A stretch of 64,000 bases of DNA from Pikeienuella piscinae (GTDB lineage Bacteria > Pseudomonadota > Alphaproteobacteria > Rhodobacterales > Rhodobacteraceae), in the NCBI RefSeq assembly GCF_011044155.1, contig NZ_CP049056.1, positions 2,170,001 to 2,234,000 on the forward strand, in the 5' to 3' direction. A program made the translations under genes and the position numbers. Below are positions 1-8,483 of this stretch, in pieces. The first letter of the stretch is position 1. Every line of letters begins with the position of its first letter. The notes under the pieces are model-generated. The model had not been told where the DNA came from. It ran no database searches and worked only from the letters and a program-made list of their open reading frames with translations.

Positions 1-144
1 GAACGTGGTGAAGATATAGCCGATCTCGCCGGCGACGGGTGGATTGGCCGCGACATCGGAGGCCTCGTGCGCAAGCGCCGGCGCGGTGAACGCCGCGAGA
101 CCGAGCGCGGCGCCGAGGCCGGCGCGATTGAGAGTTCTGGTCAT
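1..144 (-). CDS. amtB: Ammonium transporter AmtB, N-terminal part (cut by window edge)
   Basis: Only the first 48 codons are in the window; the gene runs off the left edge. The translation opens with a hydrophobic, Ala-rich segment ending in PALAHE that looks like a cleavable signal peptide, then reaches IGYIFTTF, which fits the start of the first Amt membrane helix. It lies 32 bp downstream of glnK on the same strand, the classic glnK-amtB pairing in which the PII protein gates the ammonium channel in the inner membrane. The assignment rests mainly on this context, because the diagnostic Amt motifs lie outside the window. It probably shares the sigma-54 promoter upstream of glnK. Confidence 0.75.
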   Translation of the reverse strand, partial: MTRTLNRAGLGAALGLAAFTAPALAHEASDVAANPPVAGEIGYIFTTF

Positions 145-176
145 ATGTCTCTTGTTCCCTGCATGTTTGTCGCGCA

Positions 177-515
177 TCAGAGCGCTTCCTCGCCCTGCTC
201 ACCCGTCCGGACGCGCAAGGCCTGTTCGATATCCCAGACGAAGATCTTGCCGTCGCCGATCTTGCCGGTGCGGGCGGTCCGGCTGATCGCGTCGACGATC
301 TTCTCGACTTCGCCATCGGGCGCGGCGACCTCAAGCCGGATCTTCGGCACGAAATTCACCACGTACTCGGCGCCGCGATAGATCTCAGTATGACCGCTCT
401 GACGGCCATATCCTTTCACCTCGGAGACCATGAGTCCCTGAACGCCGATGGCGGTCAGAGCTTCTCTCACCTCTTCGAGCTTGAATGGTTTCAGAACTGC
501 TGTGACGAGCTTCAT
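177..515 (-). CDS. glnK: Nitrogen regulatory protein P-II (GlnK)
   Basis: A 112-residue PII signalling protein that senses 2-oxoglutarate, ATP/ADP and, through uridylylation, glutamine; it controls AmtB and nitrogen enzymes. The start is MKLVTAVLKP, giving the exact family length; an in-frame extension upstream to 584 runs into the promoter and is rejected. The T-loop reads GYGRQSGHTEIYRGAEY with the uridylylated tyrosine at residue 51, and the C-terminal PII signature GKIGDGKIFV is intact. It is called GlnK rather than GlnB because it is followed by amtB and preceded by a strong sigma-54 promoter. No defects are seen. Confidence 0.95.
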   Translation of the reverse strand: MKLVTAVLKPFKLEEVREALTAIGVQGLMVSEVKGYGRQSGHTEIYRGAEYVVNFVPKIRLEVAAPDGEVEKIVDAISRTARTGKIGDGKIFVWDIEQALRVRTGEQGEEAL

Positions 516-567
516 GTCATCCCTCTCATCCGCGCGCCCACGAGGGGCGCGCTCCCGGCAAGAGCGA

Positions 568-583
568 TGCAAATGACGTGCCA
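568..583 (-). promoter_or_regulatory. Sigma-54 (-24/-12) promoter of glnK-amtB
   Basis: On the minus strand the sequence reads TGGCACGTCATTTGCA. The -24 element TGGCAC is at 583-578 and the -12 element TTGCA at 572-568, with exactly ten bases between the GG and GC dinucleotides, matching the RpoN consensus. Transcription would start near 557, leaving a leader of about 40 nt before the glnK ATG at 515. The region beyond (600-720) is AT-rich and is where NtrC would bind, but I could not pick out a clear NtrC palindrome. Confidence 0.9.
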
Positions 584-720
584 AATTTTCGTGCGTCAGG
601 CGGAAATAAAATTATTAAGCGATTTCAACAATATGATTGGGTCGGATCGCAACAGCCGCAGGATGAACCTCGGCGGACCCGTGAACGATGATTAAAATTT
701 GGGCTAAATATTCATTTCGA

Positions 721-1458
721 TTAATTTTTGTGCAGCTTCAGAAAATCGAAGAACCAGCGCGCCGCCCAGTCTCCGTCGAGCGCCGGCGGCGCATCAGGCG
801 AAAGCCGCGCGAGCGCGGCGTCCGAAAGCTCGTCAGGGAAGCCTCCGCCGCGCCGCGACGCGATGAGGTCGCGCATGAAATCGACGGTGAACTCCGGGTG
901 CGGCTGTATCGAGATGGCGTAGGGGCGCTCGGGGTCACCATAGAGGAGGGCGGCGTTCGCGCAGAACTCCGACGTTGCGGCGCGGGTCGCATCCGGCGGC
1001 GCCATCGTCACCTGATCCTGATGCACCGCGGGGATCAGAAGACGCGCCGGCGCGTCGCGCATCCAGCCCGGCCGCGCGACGACATCATACTCTTTTGGGC
1101 CAAGACTCCATCCTCCGGCGAACTTTTCCGCCCGTCCGCCCAGCGCCTCGGCCATGATCTGATGGCCGAAGCAGACGCCGATCATTGGCGCGCCGCCGGC
1201 GGCGGCTTCACGGATGAAATCCTTCAGGCGCGGAATCCAGGGATGGTCTTCGTAGACGCCATGCTTCGAGCCTGAGATGATCCAACCGTCGACGACATCG
1301 ACGCCGGGCGGAAATCCGCCATCTACGACCCGCCAGCCCTCGATCTCGATCGCCGGATCGGCGCGGCGCATCAGCGCGCCGAATACCCGGTCGTACTCGC
1401 CGTAAGTCGCCGTCAGATCTTCGGGCAGGAGCCCGGTCTGCAATACACCGATCTTCAT
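721..1458 (-). CDS. Class I glutamine amidotransferase (GMP synthase-like GATase domain)
   Basis: A 245-residue stand-alone class I glutamine amidotransferase, the type that hydrolyses glutamine or gamma-glutamyl compounds through a Cys-His-Glu triad. The nucleophile elbow is GVCFGHQIMAEALGG and the catalytic His-x-Glu appears as QPHPEF. I start it at MKIGVLQTG because GGGAG lies about 8 nt upstream; an in-frame ATG five codons earlier (1473) is possible. Its position next to glnK suggests a nitrogen-related role, such as gamma-glutamyl compound hydrolysis, but the true substrate cannot be read from the sequence. Confidence 0.8.
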   Translation of the reverse strand: MKIGVLQTGLLPEDLTATYGEYDRVFGALMRRADPAIEIEGWRVVDGGFPPGVDVVDGWIISGSKHGVYEDHPWIPRLKDFIREAAAGGAPMIGVCFGHQIMAEALGGRAEKFAGGWSLGPKEYDVVARPGWMRDAPARLLIPAVHQDQVTMAPPDATRAATSEFCANAALLYGDPERPYAISIQPHPEFTVDFMRDLIASRRGGGFPDELSDAALARLSPDAPPALDGDWAARWFFDFLKLHKN

Positions 1459-1525
1459 GCTGTCCACTCCCATCCGTCAGCGCCAGAGGTAATCCGGAGA
1501 GCGCAGCGGGGGAAGAGCGAAGAGA

Positions 1526-2467
1526 TCAGTCTATCCGCACGATACGCATGCCTTCGCCCGGCGCGCTTTCGTCGGACAACTCGTCGCGGAGCCAGTCCAG
1601 CAGCGCGACGTATTCGGGTCGCGTCTCCATGCCTGCAGGACAGACAAAGTTAAAATGCGCGCCGGTGTCGATGGCGATATCGAAGGGCGCGACAAGCCGA
1701 CCGGAGCGCAGGTCCGTCGTCGCCAGGCTCAGCCGGCCAAGCGCGACGCCGCCACCCGCCGCCGCCGCTTCCAGCGCCTGGTCAGCGTTGGAGAATTTCG
1801 GGCCGCGGCGCCAATCCATCTCGACGCCAGCCACCTTCAGCCAGTCGCCCCAGTTCGGCGGCTTCTGCATCAGCGCGAGGCTCTCGTCATGGACCAGCGG
1901 CGCGCCAATCAGGTCGGACGGATTCTTGAGCCGCGCCGCCAGCGCCGGCGCGCAAACCGGACTCATCAGTTCGTGCACCATTGTTTCGACGTAGCAGCCA
2001 GGCTCTTCGTTATGTCTGGTGAAACGGATGGCGGCGTCCACCTCGTCACGGTTGAAATCCAGCTTCTTGAGCGACGCGACGAGTCGGACTTCGATATCCG
2101 GTCGCCGCTCGACGAAGCGATAGATCCGCGGCGCCAGCCATTTCGCGGTGAAAGCCGGCCCGGCGGTGAGAACCAGCCCGCGTCCGTCTCGCATACGGTT
2201 GACGTTCCTGACCGCCGCCTTCAACGCCTCGAACCCGTCCGCGACGCCGGGCGCGAGCAGTCGTCCCGCCTCGGTCAGTTCGACCGCGCGATTGAGCCGG
2301 CGAAACAGTTGCACGCCGAGGTCGGTTTCAAGATTCTTTATTTGGTAGGAAAGCGCGGCCGGGGTCACATAAAGCTCCTCCGCCGCCCTGGCGAAGCTCA
2401 TGTGGCGCGCGGCGGCGTCGAACGCCCGGAGCGCGGTGAGCGGCGGCAGACGGTCAGTTAAGGCCAT
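1526..2467 (-). CDS. LysR-family transcriptional regulator, GcvA-like
   Basis: A 313-residue LysR regulator. The N-terminal winged helix contains MSFARAAEELYVTPAALSYQ followed by LETDLGVQLFRR and VELTEAGRLL, close to the GcvA subgroup. The remaining 220 residues form the periplasmic-binding-protein-like effector domain. It is divergently transcribed from a small basic ORF at 2571, with about 100 bp between them carrying a short inverted repeat, so autoregulation and control of that ORF are likely (inference). The effector is unknown; the glycine-cleavage role of true GcvA should not be assumed because no gcv genes are nearby. Confidence 0.85.
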   Translation of the reverse strand: MALTDRLPPLTALRAFDAAARHMSFARAAEELYVTPAALSYQIKNLETDLGVQLFRRLNRAVELTEAGRLLAPGVADGFEALKAAVRNVNRMRDGRGLVLTAGPAFTAKWLAPRIYRFVERRPDIEVRLVASLKKLDFNRDEVDAAIRFTRHNEEPGCYVETMVHELMSPVCAPALAARLKNPSDLIGAPLVHDESLALMQKPPNWGDWLKVAGVEMDWRRGPKFSNADQALEAAAAGGGVALGRLSLATTDLRSGRLVAPFDIAIDTGAHFNFVCPAGMETRPEYVALLDWLRDELSDESAPGEGMRIVRID

Positions 2468-2496
2468 CTTAATCGGACCTCGCGAGGAACTAGTTT

Positions 2497-2509
2497 GTTG
2501 CGCTGCAAC
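2497..2509. promoter_or_regulatory. Candidate LysR operator in divergent intergenic region
   Basis: The inverted repeat GTTGC-N3-GCAAC, extendable to TTG and CAA outer ends, has the T-N11-A form bound by LysR proteins. It sits between the divergent LysR gene and the small ORF at 2571. A second palindrome, CTGA-N4-TCAG, is at 2521-2532. Binding is inferred from position only. Confidence 0.45.
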
Positions 2510-2570
2510 GTAATGACTAACTGAAAAATCAGCAAGCGGCTCTGTCCGTAGGGTTTCTAGGAGATCGAAG

Positions 2571-2738
2571 ATGCAACCCGAAATCGTTCGCGACTACGAC
2601 CTCGCGGTTTATCTGAACCGCGGCCGGCGGCTTCGTTCCGCCGCGGTGAAAGACGGCTTCACCATGATCGCGCGGGGCGTGCGCAGGCTCTTTACGGGCC
2701 GTCGCCAGTCGGCGCCGCGCGTCTACCCCGCCGAATAG
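2571..2738 (+). CDS. Small basic protein of 55 residues, function unknown
   Basis: This short ORF has a strong ribosome binding site (AGGAG, 7 nt before ATG) and ends just before a perfect terminator hairpin, so it is very probably real. The product is rich in Arg, with an amphipathic segment reading RRLRSAAVKDGFTMIARGVR followed by RRLFTGRR. It resembles, by general composition, the small Arg-rich proteins that sit beside GcvA-like regulators and DUF1127 genes in Rhodobacterales, but it lacks the DUF1127 core. Divergence from the LysR gene suggests it is that regulator's target. I do not recognise a function. Confidence 0.65.
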   Translation: MQPEIVRDYDLAVYLNRGRRLRSAAVKDGFTMIARGVRRLFTGRRQSAPRVYPAE

Positions 2739-2779
2739 CGCGCCGGCGCTTACGCCCCGGCGAGCTTTCGATACATGAA

Positions 2780-2807
2780 AAGGGCGGCGCCCGCCGGCGC
2801 CGCCCTT
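2780..2807. terminator. Bidirectional terminator between the small ORF and phaB
   Basis: A perfect 12-bp stem (AAGGGCGGCGCC pairing with GGCGCCGCCCTT) with a 4-nt loop lies between two convergent genes. A-rich sequence on one side and CTT on the other make it usable in both directions. Confidence 0.8.
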
Positions 2808-2841
2808 CGCTATCTTGAACTACTGACCTTCGGTCTCCGCC

Positions 2842-3564
2842 TCAGGTCAGATACTGCCCGCCATTTGCGGTCAGCGTCGCACCGGTGATGAAGCCGGCGT
2901 CATCGGAAGCGAGGAAAGCGACGCAGCGGGCGATATCCTCCGGCTCGCCCAGACGGCCGACCGGGATCTGCGCGATGATGCTGTCGCGGACCTTTTCCGG
3001 CACCGCCATCACCATGTCGGTGGCGACATAACCCGGACAGATCGCGTTGACGGTGACGCCCTTGAAGGCGCCTTCCTGAGCGAGCGCCTTGGTGAAGCCC
3101 AGATCCCCGGCCTTGGCGGCGGAATAGTTCGCCTGGCCCATCTGCCCCTTCTGCCCGTTGATCGAGGAAATGTTGACGATCCGGCCGAAACCGCGCTCGC
3201 GCATCCCGATCCAGACCTGGTGGGTCATGTTGAAAAGGCCATTGAGATTGGTGCCGATCACCGCGTCCCACTGATCCTTGGTCATCTTGTGGAACATGCC
3301 GTCGCGCGTAATGCCGGCGTTGTTCACCAGCACGTCAACCGCGCCGAGCGCCGCCTCGACTTCGGCGACACCCGCCTTGCAGGCGTCATAATCGGCGACC
3401 GACCATTTGAAGGTTCTGATCCCGGTCTTGTCGGTGAAGGCCTTCGCGGCCTCGTCATTGCCGGCGTAGTTGGCGGCGACCGTATAGCCCTCCGCCGTCA
3501 GCTTCTCCGAAATCGCCGCGCCGATGCCGCGTGTGCCGCCAGTGACCAGTGCAACCCGTGCCAT
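2842..3564 (-). CDS. phaB: Acetoacetyl-CoA reductase PhaB
   Basis: A 240-residue NADPH-dependent short-chain dehydrogenase that reduces acetoacetyl-CoA to (R)-3-hydroxybutyryl-CoA, the second step of PHB synthesis. The cofactor motif is TGGTRGIGAAI near the N-terminus; NNAGITRDGMFHKM is typical of PhaB; the catalytic Ser lies in NISSINGQKGQMGQ and the Tyr-Lys pair in YSAAKAG. GGAG stands about 8 nt before the ATG. It follows phaA on the same strand with 104 bp between them, including a GC hairpin that could set different transcript levels. The family name is well supported by motif and neighbour. Confidence 0.95.
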   Translation of the reverse strand: MARVALVTGGTRGIGAAISEKLTAEGYTVAANYAGNDEAAKAFTDKTGIRTFKWSVADYDACKAGVAEVEAALGAVDVLVNNAGITRDGMFHKMTKDQWDAVIGTNLNGLFNMTHQVWIGMRERGFGRIVNISSINGQKGQMGQANYSAAKAGDLGFTKALAQEGAFKGVTVNAICPGYVATDMVMAVPEKVRDSIIAQIPVGRLGEPEDIARCVAFLASDDAGFITGATLTANGGQYLT

Positions 3565-3637
3565 TCGCTATCTCCAATTCCGTTGTTATATCCTTTCGTA
3601 TCGCGGAGCGCCCGCGAACGAAAGTTACTTTTAAATG

Positions 3638-3660
3638 GCGCCGCCCTGATCGGGCGGCGC
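3638..3660 (-). terminator. GC hairpin after phaA
   Basis: A 9-bp perfect stem (GCGCCGCCC with GGGCGGCGC, 5-nt loop) begins 8 nt after the phaA stop and is followed on the minus strand by ATTTAAAAG. It may act as a partial terminator or as a 3-prime stabiliser that lowers phaB relative to phaA. Confidence 0.5.
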
Positions 3661-3668
3661 GCCGGGGT

Positions 3669-4844
3669 TCAGCCGCGTTCGACGCACATCGCGACGCCCA
3701 TGCCGCCGCCGATGCAAAGCGTGGCGAGGCCCTTTTTCGCGTCGCGCCGCTTCATCTCGAAGAGGAGCGTGTTCAGGATCCGCGCGCCCGAGGCGCCGAT
3801 CGGGTGGCCAATGGCGATGGCGCCGCCGTTCACATTCACGATCGACGGGTCCCAGCCCATGTCCTTGTTCACCGCGCAGGCCTGCGCCGCGAAGGCTTCG
3901 TTCGCCTCGACGAGGTCGAGATCCTCGGCCTTCCAACCCGCCTTTTCCAGCGCTTTGCGGGAGGCGAAGATCGGCCCGGCGCCCATGATCGACGGGTCGA
4001 GGCCGACCGTGGCGTAGCTCACGATCCGCGCCAGCGGCTCGATGCCGCGCTTTTCAGCCGCGTCCGCCGTCATCAGAACGGTCGCCGCCGCGCCGTCATT
4101 GAGACCCGAGGCGTTGGCGGCTGTCACCGTGCCGTCCTTGGTGAAGGCCGGCCGGAGCTTCTGCATCGCCTCCATGGTCGCACCGTGACGGATATACTCG
4201 TCGTTCTCCACCACCGTCTCGGCCTTGCGGGTCTTGATCTTCACCGGCGCGATCTCGTCCTTGAACCTGCCGGCCTTCTGCGCCACTTCCGCCTTGTTCT
4301 GGCTGGCGACGGCGAACGCGTCCTGCGCGTCGCGGCTGATCTGCCATTTCTCGGCGACATTCTCGGCGGTCTGGCCCATATGGTAGCCGTTGAACGCGTC
4401 CCAGAGCCCGTCCTTTATCATCGTGTCGATGAACTTGACGTCGCCCATCTTCGTGCCGGCGCGCATATGCGCGGCGTGCGGGCTGAGGCTCATGCTCTCC
4501 TGCCCGCCGGCGACGACGATGTCGGCGTCGCCCAACGCAACATGCTGCGCGCCGATGGCGACGGCGCGCAGGCCCGAGCCGCAGACCTGGTTGATCGACC
4601 AGGCCGCGCTCTCGATCGGCAGACCGGCGTTGATATGCGCCTGGCGCGCCGGGTTCTGGCCCTGGCCGGCGGTCAGCACCTGGCCGAGGATGGTTTCTGA
4701 AACGTCCTTGGCGTCCAAGCCGGCGCGCTCCAGCGCGGCCTTGATGGCGATGGCGCCGAGATCATGCGCCGGCGTGTTCGCGAATGCGCCGTTGAATGAA
4801 CCGACGGGCGTGCGCGCGGCGGCGGCGATGACGACATTGGTCAT
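3669..4844 (-). CDS. phaA: Acetyl-CoA C-acetyltransferase PhaA
   Basis: A 391-residue thiolase that condenses two acetyl-CoA to acetoacetyl-CoA, feeding PhaB. The start is [15 protein letters not shown] with an AGAGGA ribosome binding site; a longer in-frame reading to 4919 is not supported. The acylated cysteine is C88 in [11 protein letters not shown], the histidine is H347 in GHPIGASG, and the second catalytic cysteine is C377 in CIGGGMG. Length and motifs match biosynthetic PhaA rather than degradative thiolases. It stands between the PhaC-like gene and phaB, all on the minus strand. Confidence 0.95.
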   Translation of the reverse strand: MTNVVIAAAARTPVGSFNGAFANTPAHDLGAIAIKAALERAGLDAKDVSETILGQVLTAGQGQNPARQAHINAGLPIESAAWSINQVCGSGLRAVAIGAQHVALGDADIVVAGGQESMSLSPHAAHMRAGTKMGDVKFIDTMIKDGLWDAFNGYHMGQTAENVAEKWQISRDAQDAFAVASQNKAEVAQKAGRFKDEIAPVKIKTRKAETVVENDEYIRHGATMEAMQKLRPAFTKDGTVTAANASGLNDGAAATVLMTADAAEKRGIEPLARIVSYATVGLDPSIMGAGPIFASRKALEKAGWKAEDLDLVEANEAFAAQACAVNKDMGWDPSIVNVNGGAIAIGHPIGASGARILNTLLFEMKRRDAKKGLATLCIGGGMGVAMCVERG

Positions 4845-4938
4845 GGAACGATCCTCTTGGCTCTGCGGTTTTGCGGCGCGCGGCGGCGCGAGGCCGTCAG
4901 CCGCCAATCTATGCTGCAACGCAGCGCATACCGCAGAC

Positions 4939-6177
4939 TCAGGCGGAAAGAAAGTCCGCCAATGGCCGCCACAGCGCGGCGCGCGCGCCGCGCCCGACGA
5001 TCATGCCGACATGGCCGGAAGCCGGCCGAATGATCCGCACGTCGCCAAGCGCCGCCGCGACCGCTTCGGTCGCCGCCGGCGGCGTGATCCGGTCCTGACG
5101 CGCCGCCGCGACCAGCACCGGCGCGCGCACCGCTTCCGGCCGCACAGGCTCGCCGGCGACGCGCCAGCGCCCGCGCATCGTGGCGTTCTCCAGATGCCAG
5201 TCGATCAGCGCCTCGCGCGTGGCGGGACCGGACAGCGGCGGCCCGGCGTTCAGCCAGTCCTCGATCAGCACGAATCGCCGCGCCTCGGCCCCCTTCTGGT
5301 CAAGCTTGGCGAAACGGCGGAACTTGCGCGCGGCGAGACCGGGATCCAGCTGCGCGAAGACCGCCTGAAGCACTGTGACCGGGGTCGCGCCGAACGCGCC
5401 GGCGACCCCTTCGATCATCCGTTCGAGCGTCGCTCGATCGCCGGTTGCGCCGAGCGCGGCGAGCGCGCCGCGCATCGGAGTCATATGCGCGAAATCCCAG
5501 GGCGCGCCGATCAACGCGAGGCGCGAAACCGCGCCGGCTCGCATCCCGGCCAGCGCAACCGCCAGCGCGCCCCCCATGCAATAGCCGGTCAGGGCGATGC
5601 GCCCGCCGAACGCTTCATGCGCCGCGTCGAAAGCCGGCAGCAACCGCCGCTCGACGTAATCGGAAAGTCCGAATCCCCGCTCCTCCGCTTCCGGCGCGCC
5701 CCAGTCCAGGAGGAGCGGACGGAGCCCTGCGCCGGCGAGATGGCTCATCAGCGACGCCCCCTCGTCGAGATCGAGAATATGATGCCGGTTGATCAGCGAG
5801 GGCGCGACGAGCACCGGTCGTCCGCCCTCGGGCCCGAAATCCAGCAGCCGCGCCGCGCCGCGCCGCCAGATCGCCGGAGGATCGGGCAGCGTCCGGACGA
5901 TCGGGCTTGCCTGATAAAGTCGAAGACCGCGCAGCATCGCGCTCAGCCGGTCCGCCCCTTCAAGCCGGAGCGCGAGCCCCATTCCCACGCCCGGCGCCGC
6001 GGCGACTTCCCGCGCCAGCGCGGCCTCCTCGGGCGTCGGCGCGATCGCCCAAGGGAAGCGGGGCTGATCCGCCACCGGCGCCAGGCGCGCGCCCGATTCG
6101 AAAATCTCCGCCGCCGATTGAAGATGCTGGATCAACGGCGCCGGGACCCCGCGCCTGTCGGGCGGGACGCCGTTCAC
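4939..6177 (-). CDS. PHA synthase (PhaC)-like alpha/beta hydrolase
   Basis: A 412-residue alpha/beta-fold protein of the PHA synthase superfamily. The nucleophile motif is GYCMGG, with cysteine (C200) in place of the lipase serine as in PhaC; an acid in [10 protein letters not shown] and a histidine in SGHVGM complete a triad. [12 protein letters not shown] and LLDWG match the synthase core. It is shorter than class I synthases (about 580-600 residues), so it may be a class III-like or auxiliary enzyme. The start is GTG, overlapping the stop of the upstream small ORF as GTGA, with GGAG just before it. The clustering with phaA, phaB and phaR supports a role in PHB metabolism; polymerase versus depolymerase activity is not settled. 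Confidence 0.75.
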   Translation of the reverse strand: MNGVPPDRRGVPAPLIQHLQSAAEIFESGARLAPVADQPRFPWAIAPTPEEAALAREVAAAPGVGMGLALRLEGADRLSAMLRGLRLYQASPIVRTLPDPPAIWRRGAARLLDFGPEGGRPVLVAPSLINRHHILDLDEGASLMSHLAGAGLRPLLLDWGAPEAEERGFGLSDYVERRLLPAFDAAHEAFGGRIALTGYCMGGALAVALAGMRAGAVSRLALIGAPWDFAHMTPMRGALAALGATGDRATLERMIEGVAGAFGATPVTVLQAVFAQLDPGLAARKFRRFAKLDQKGAEARRFVLIEDWLNAGPPLSGPATREALIDWHLENATMRGRWRVAGEPVRPEAVRAPVLVAAARQDRITPPAATEAVAAALGDVRIIRPASGHVGMIVGRGARAALWRPLADFLSA

Positions 6178-6365
6178 GGCGTCTCCGCTCGACCCACGCC
6201 CACGTCGCCCATCGCGGGCGGTTTGTCGGAGGGGCCGCGGCGCGCATGCTCGGAGACCTGCCGCTCCCACAGGTCGAGGAATGCGGCGGCGCGCCGGCGC
6301 GCGCTCGCGCCCGGCCAGCCCGTTGGCCGCCCGCCGCCACTTTCATCGTCTTGATCGCAAGTCAT
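6174..6365 (-). CDS. Small protein translationally coupled to the PhaC-like gene
   Basis: A 63-residue ORF whose TGA stop overlaps the GTG start of the PhaC-like gene (GTGA), so the two are probably co-translated. The middle carries an amphipathic helix, AAFLDLWERQVSEHARR, similar in character to N-terminal helices of PHA synthases (FLDxWxxN-type). It could be a small partner subunit or the detached N-terminal helix of the synthase. Its own start at 6365 lacks an obvious purine-rich ribosome binding site, which lowers confidence. Start to phaR start is about 130 bp, a divergent control region. Confidence 0.55.
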   Translation of the reverse strand: MTCDQDDESGGGRPTGWPGASARRRAAAFLDLWERQVSEHARRGPSDKPPAMGDVGVGRAETP

Positions 6366-6497
6366 GAAAGAAGACTATCGGCGCGGCGCGCGAGCGTCCA
6401 TCATCGCAGATCGTCAATTGCGGCGTTGCGGCAAATTGAGGTTGCGGCGCGATGCGGCGCGGGAATATGCTGAAATCGCATGTGAAGGGAGCAATCC

Positions 6498-7118
6498 ATG
6501 GCGGCGGCGAAAGACGCGGCGTCGAACGGCGCGGGTGGGGACGACCCGGTTGTCATCAAGAAATATGCGAACCGGCGGCTCTATAACACCGCGCGCAGCA
6601 GTTACGTGACGCTCGATCATCTCGCCGCGATGGTGCGCGAAGGGCAGGACTTCATCGTCCGCGACGCGAAATCCGGCGACGACATCACGCGTTCGGTGCT
6701 GACCCAGATCATCTTCGAAGAGGAGACGAAGGGCGCGTCCATGCTGCCGACGAATTTCCTCAGACGGATCATCAGTCTTTACGGGGATTCGCTGCAAAGC
6801 GTGGTGCCGGGATATCTAGAGGCGTCGATGGAGACCTTCACCCGCAATCAGGAGCAGATGCGCGAACATGCGACCCGGCTCTTCGGGGCCGCTCCGGCGA
6901 TCGAGAAGTTCGAGGCGATGACCCGCCAGAACATGGAGCTTTTCAGCCAGGCGATGCGGATGTTCTCGCCTTTCCCGCAGGAGATAGGCGGCGCCCGCAA
7001 GGCGGAGCCCGGGGAAGACAGCGCGCCATCGTCGAGCGCGTCGGGAGAACTCGGCGCGCTGAAGGATCAGCTGGCGCAGATGCAGGCCCAGCTCGACAAG
7101 CTGGCGCGAAAGTCCTGA
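6498..7118 (+). CDS. phaR: Polyhydroxyalkanoate synthesis repressor PhaR
   Basis: A 206-residue PhaR. The N-terminal DNA- and PHB-binding domain is recognised from IKKYANRRLYNTARSSYVTL, followed by VRDAKSGDDITRSVLTQII and FLRRIISLYGDSLQ. The C-terminal half is more helical, with a coiled-coil-like tail after about residue 185. AAGGGAG precedes the ATG. PhaR represses phasin and its own gene and is released when PHB granules bind it. Divergent arrangement with the PhaC-like gene is consistent with regulation of the local cluster. Confidence 0.95.
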   Translation: MAAAKDAASNGAGGDDPVVIKKYANRRLYNTARSSYVTLDHLAAMVREGQDFIVRDAKSGDDITRSVLTQIIFEEETKGASMLPTNFLRRIISLYGDSLQSVVPGYLEASMETFTRNQEQMREHATRLFGAAPAIEKFEAMTRQNMELFSQAMRMFSPFPQEIGGARKAEPGEDSAPSSSASGELGALKDQLAQMQAQLDKLARKS

Positions 7119-7143
7119 GCCGCGGCACGTTCCGGCGCGCCCC

Positions 7144-8442
7144 TCAGCCCGCCACCCCGCGCCCCGCGTGATCCTCATCCGACCAGACGAGGGCCGGCCT
7201 GCCGAAAAAGAAGCCCTGAAACCCGTCGACGCCGAGCGCGCGCAAAGCGCGCGCCTCGGCCGCCGTTTCGACGAATTCGGCGATCACCATCATATCGAAC
7301 TGCCGGGCGATGCCGACCAGCGCGGAAACCAGCATCTGGTTGTCGGCCGAGGCGTCGATGCCGCGGATGAAGCCGCCGTCGATCTTCACCATATCGAAGC
7401 GGAAGTCGCGAAGATGCCGGAACGACGTGCGCCCGGCTCCGAAATCGTCGAGCGCCAGCGCCGCGCCATGAGCGCGAATCAGCGAGAAAAGCCCGATCGC
7501 CGCCCCAGCGCGCGCGATCGCGGCCTCCTCCGTCACTTCGACGATCAGGCGCGCCGCGCAGTTCGGCTGCGCGGCGGCGAGCCTGGCGAAAGCGTCCGGC
7601 CAGCGTCGCCTTGTGATCGCCGCGCCGGAAAGATTGACTGAAATGCGGAGCCCGGGGTCCTTCGCCAATTCATCGAACGCGAGCCGGAGCGCGGCCACGT
7701 CCGCCTCCTCTGTCATGCCAAGCCGCTCCAGTTGCGGCATGAAGCGGTCCGCCGGGATGGCGGCGCCGTCCAGTCCGGTGACGCGGATCAACGCTTCGCG
7801 AAACATCAGCCGGCCGGAGGCGTCGGCGTTGACAACCGGCTGCAGGGCGATCGAGGCGCAACCGGCGCGGATCAGGTCGAGCGCGCGACGCGCCCGGCCG
7901 AGTTCGTCGCGCTCCGCCGCCGGGTCGAAGAGTGCGAGCTCGATTTCACGGCCGCCGCTCGCGGCGCGGTCGAGCGCGCCGAGCGCCGCGGCGATCAGCG
8001 TCTCACCCGCGCCCGGCGCCAGCGCCGGAGTCCAGGCGGCGCCGAGCCGCGGATCGACCGCAGGGCCATCGGGCGCCGCCGCCATCGCGTCGGCGAGGGC
8101 GCGCGCCAGCGCCTGCGCCGCCTCCGGCGTCTGCGCCGGCGCGAGCACCACGATTTTCGCGCCGGAAAGCCGGGCGACCAGCGCCCCTTCAGGGGCCACG
8201 GAAAGCACGCGCGCGGCCGCACCCTCGACCAGCCGATCCCCGGACGCGTGACCGTAGATCCGGTTGACCGCGGAAAGCGCGCCCATACTCGCGACGAGAA
8301 GCGCGGAGGGCGCCTTGACCCATGACAGACGCCGCGTCAGCGCGTCCCGCTCCATGATCGCCGACGGCGCCCCGCCTGCGCTTTCGATCGCGCGTTCGCG
8401 CTTGCGTTCGCCGCCTGCATCCATCGCCAGCACCCTGCCCAT
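7144..8442 (-). CDS. EAL-domain protein with degenerate GGDEF domain
   Basis: A 432-residue cyclic-di-GMP protein. Residues about 35-190 resemble a GGDEF domain, but the signature is RLSGAKIVVLA instead of RxGGDEF, so it cannot be a cyclase. Residues about 195-420 are an EAL domain with REALIR, VNLSG, DDFGAGRTSF, KIDGGFIRG, AEFVET and GFQGFFFGRP, so the phosphodiesterase residues look present. No membrane segment or sensor domain is seen; it should be cytosolic. AAAGGGAAC precedes the start. Its promoter region is shared with tag and contains a LexA-type box. Confidence 0.85.
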   Translation of the reverse strand: MGRVLAMDAGGERKRERAIESAGGAPSAIMERDALTRRLSWVKAPSALLVASMGALSAVNRIYGHASGDRLVEGAAARVLSVAPEGALVARLSGAKIVVLAPAQTPEAAQALARALADAMAAAPDGPAVDPRLGAAWTPALAPGAGETLIAAALGALDRAASGGREIELALFDPAAERDELGRARRALDLIRAGCASIALQPVVNADASGRLMFREALIRVTGLDGAAIPADRFMPQLERLGMTEEADVAALRLAFDELAKDPGLRISVNLSGAAITRRRWPDAFARLAAAQPNCAARLIVEVTEEAAIARAGAAIGLFSLIRAHGAALALDDFGAGRTSFRHLRDFRFDMVKIDGGFIRGIDASADNQMLVSALVGIARQFDMMVIAEFVETAAEARALRALGVDGFQGFFFGRPALVWSDEDHAGRGVAG

Positions 8443-8483
8443 CCCCGTTCCCTTTCGAGAGGATTTCCGAATCGACTCTAAAT

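Noticed and set aside
4849-4919. Longer N-terminus of PhaA (start at 4919)
   Set aside because: The extra residues are not part of the thiolase family, and a good ribosome binding site precedes the ATG at 4844.
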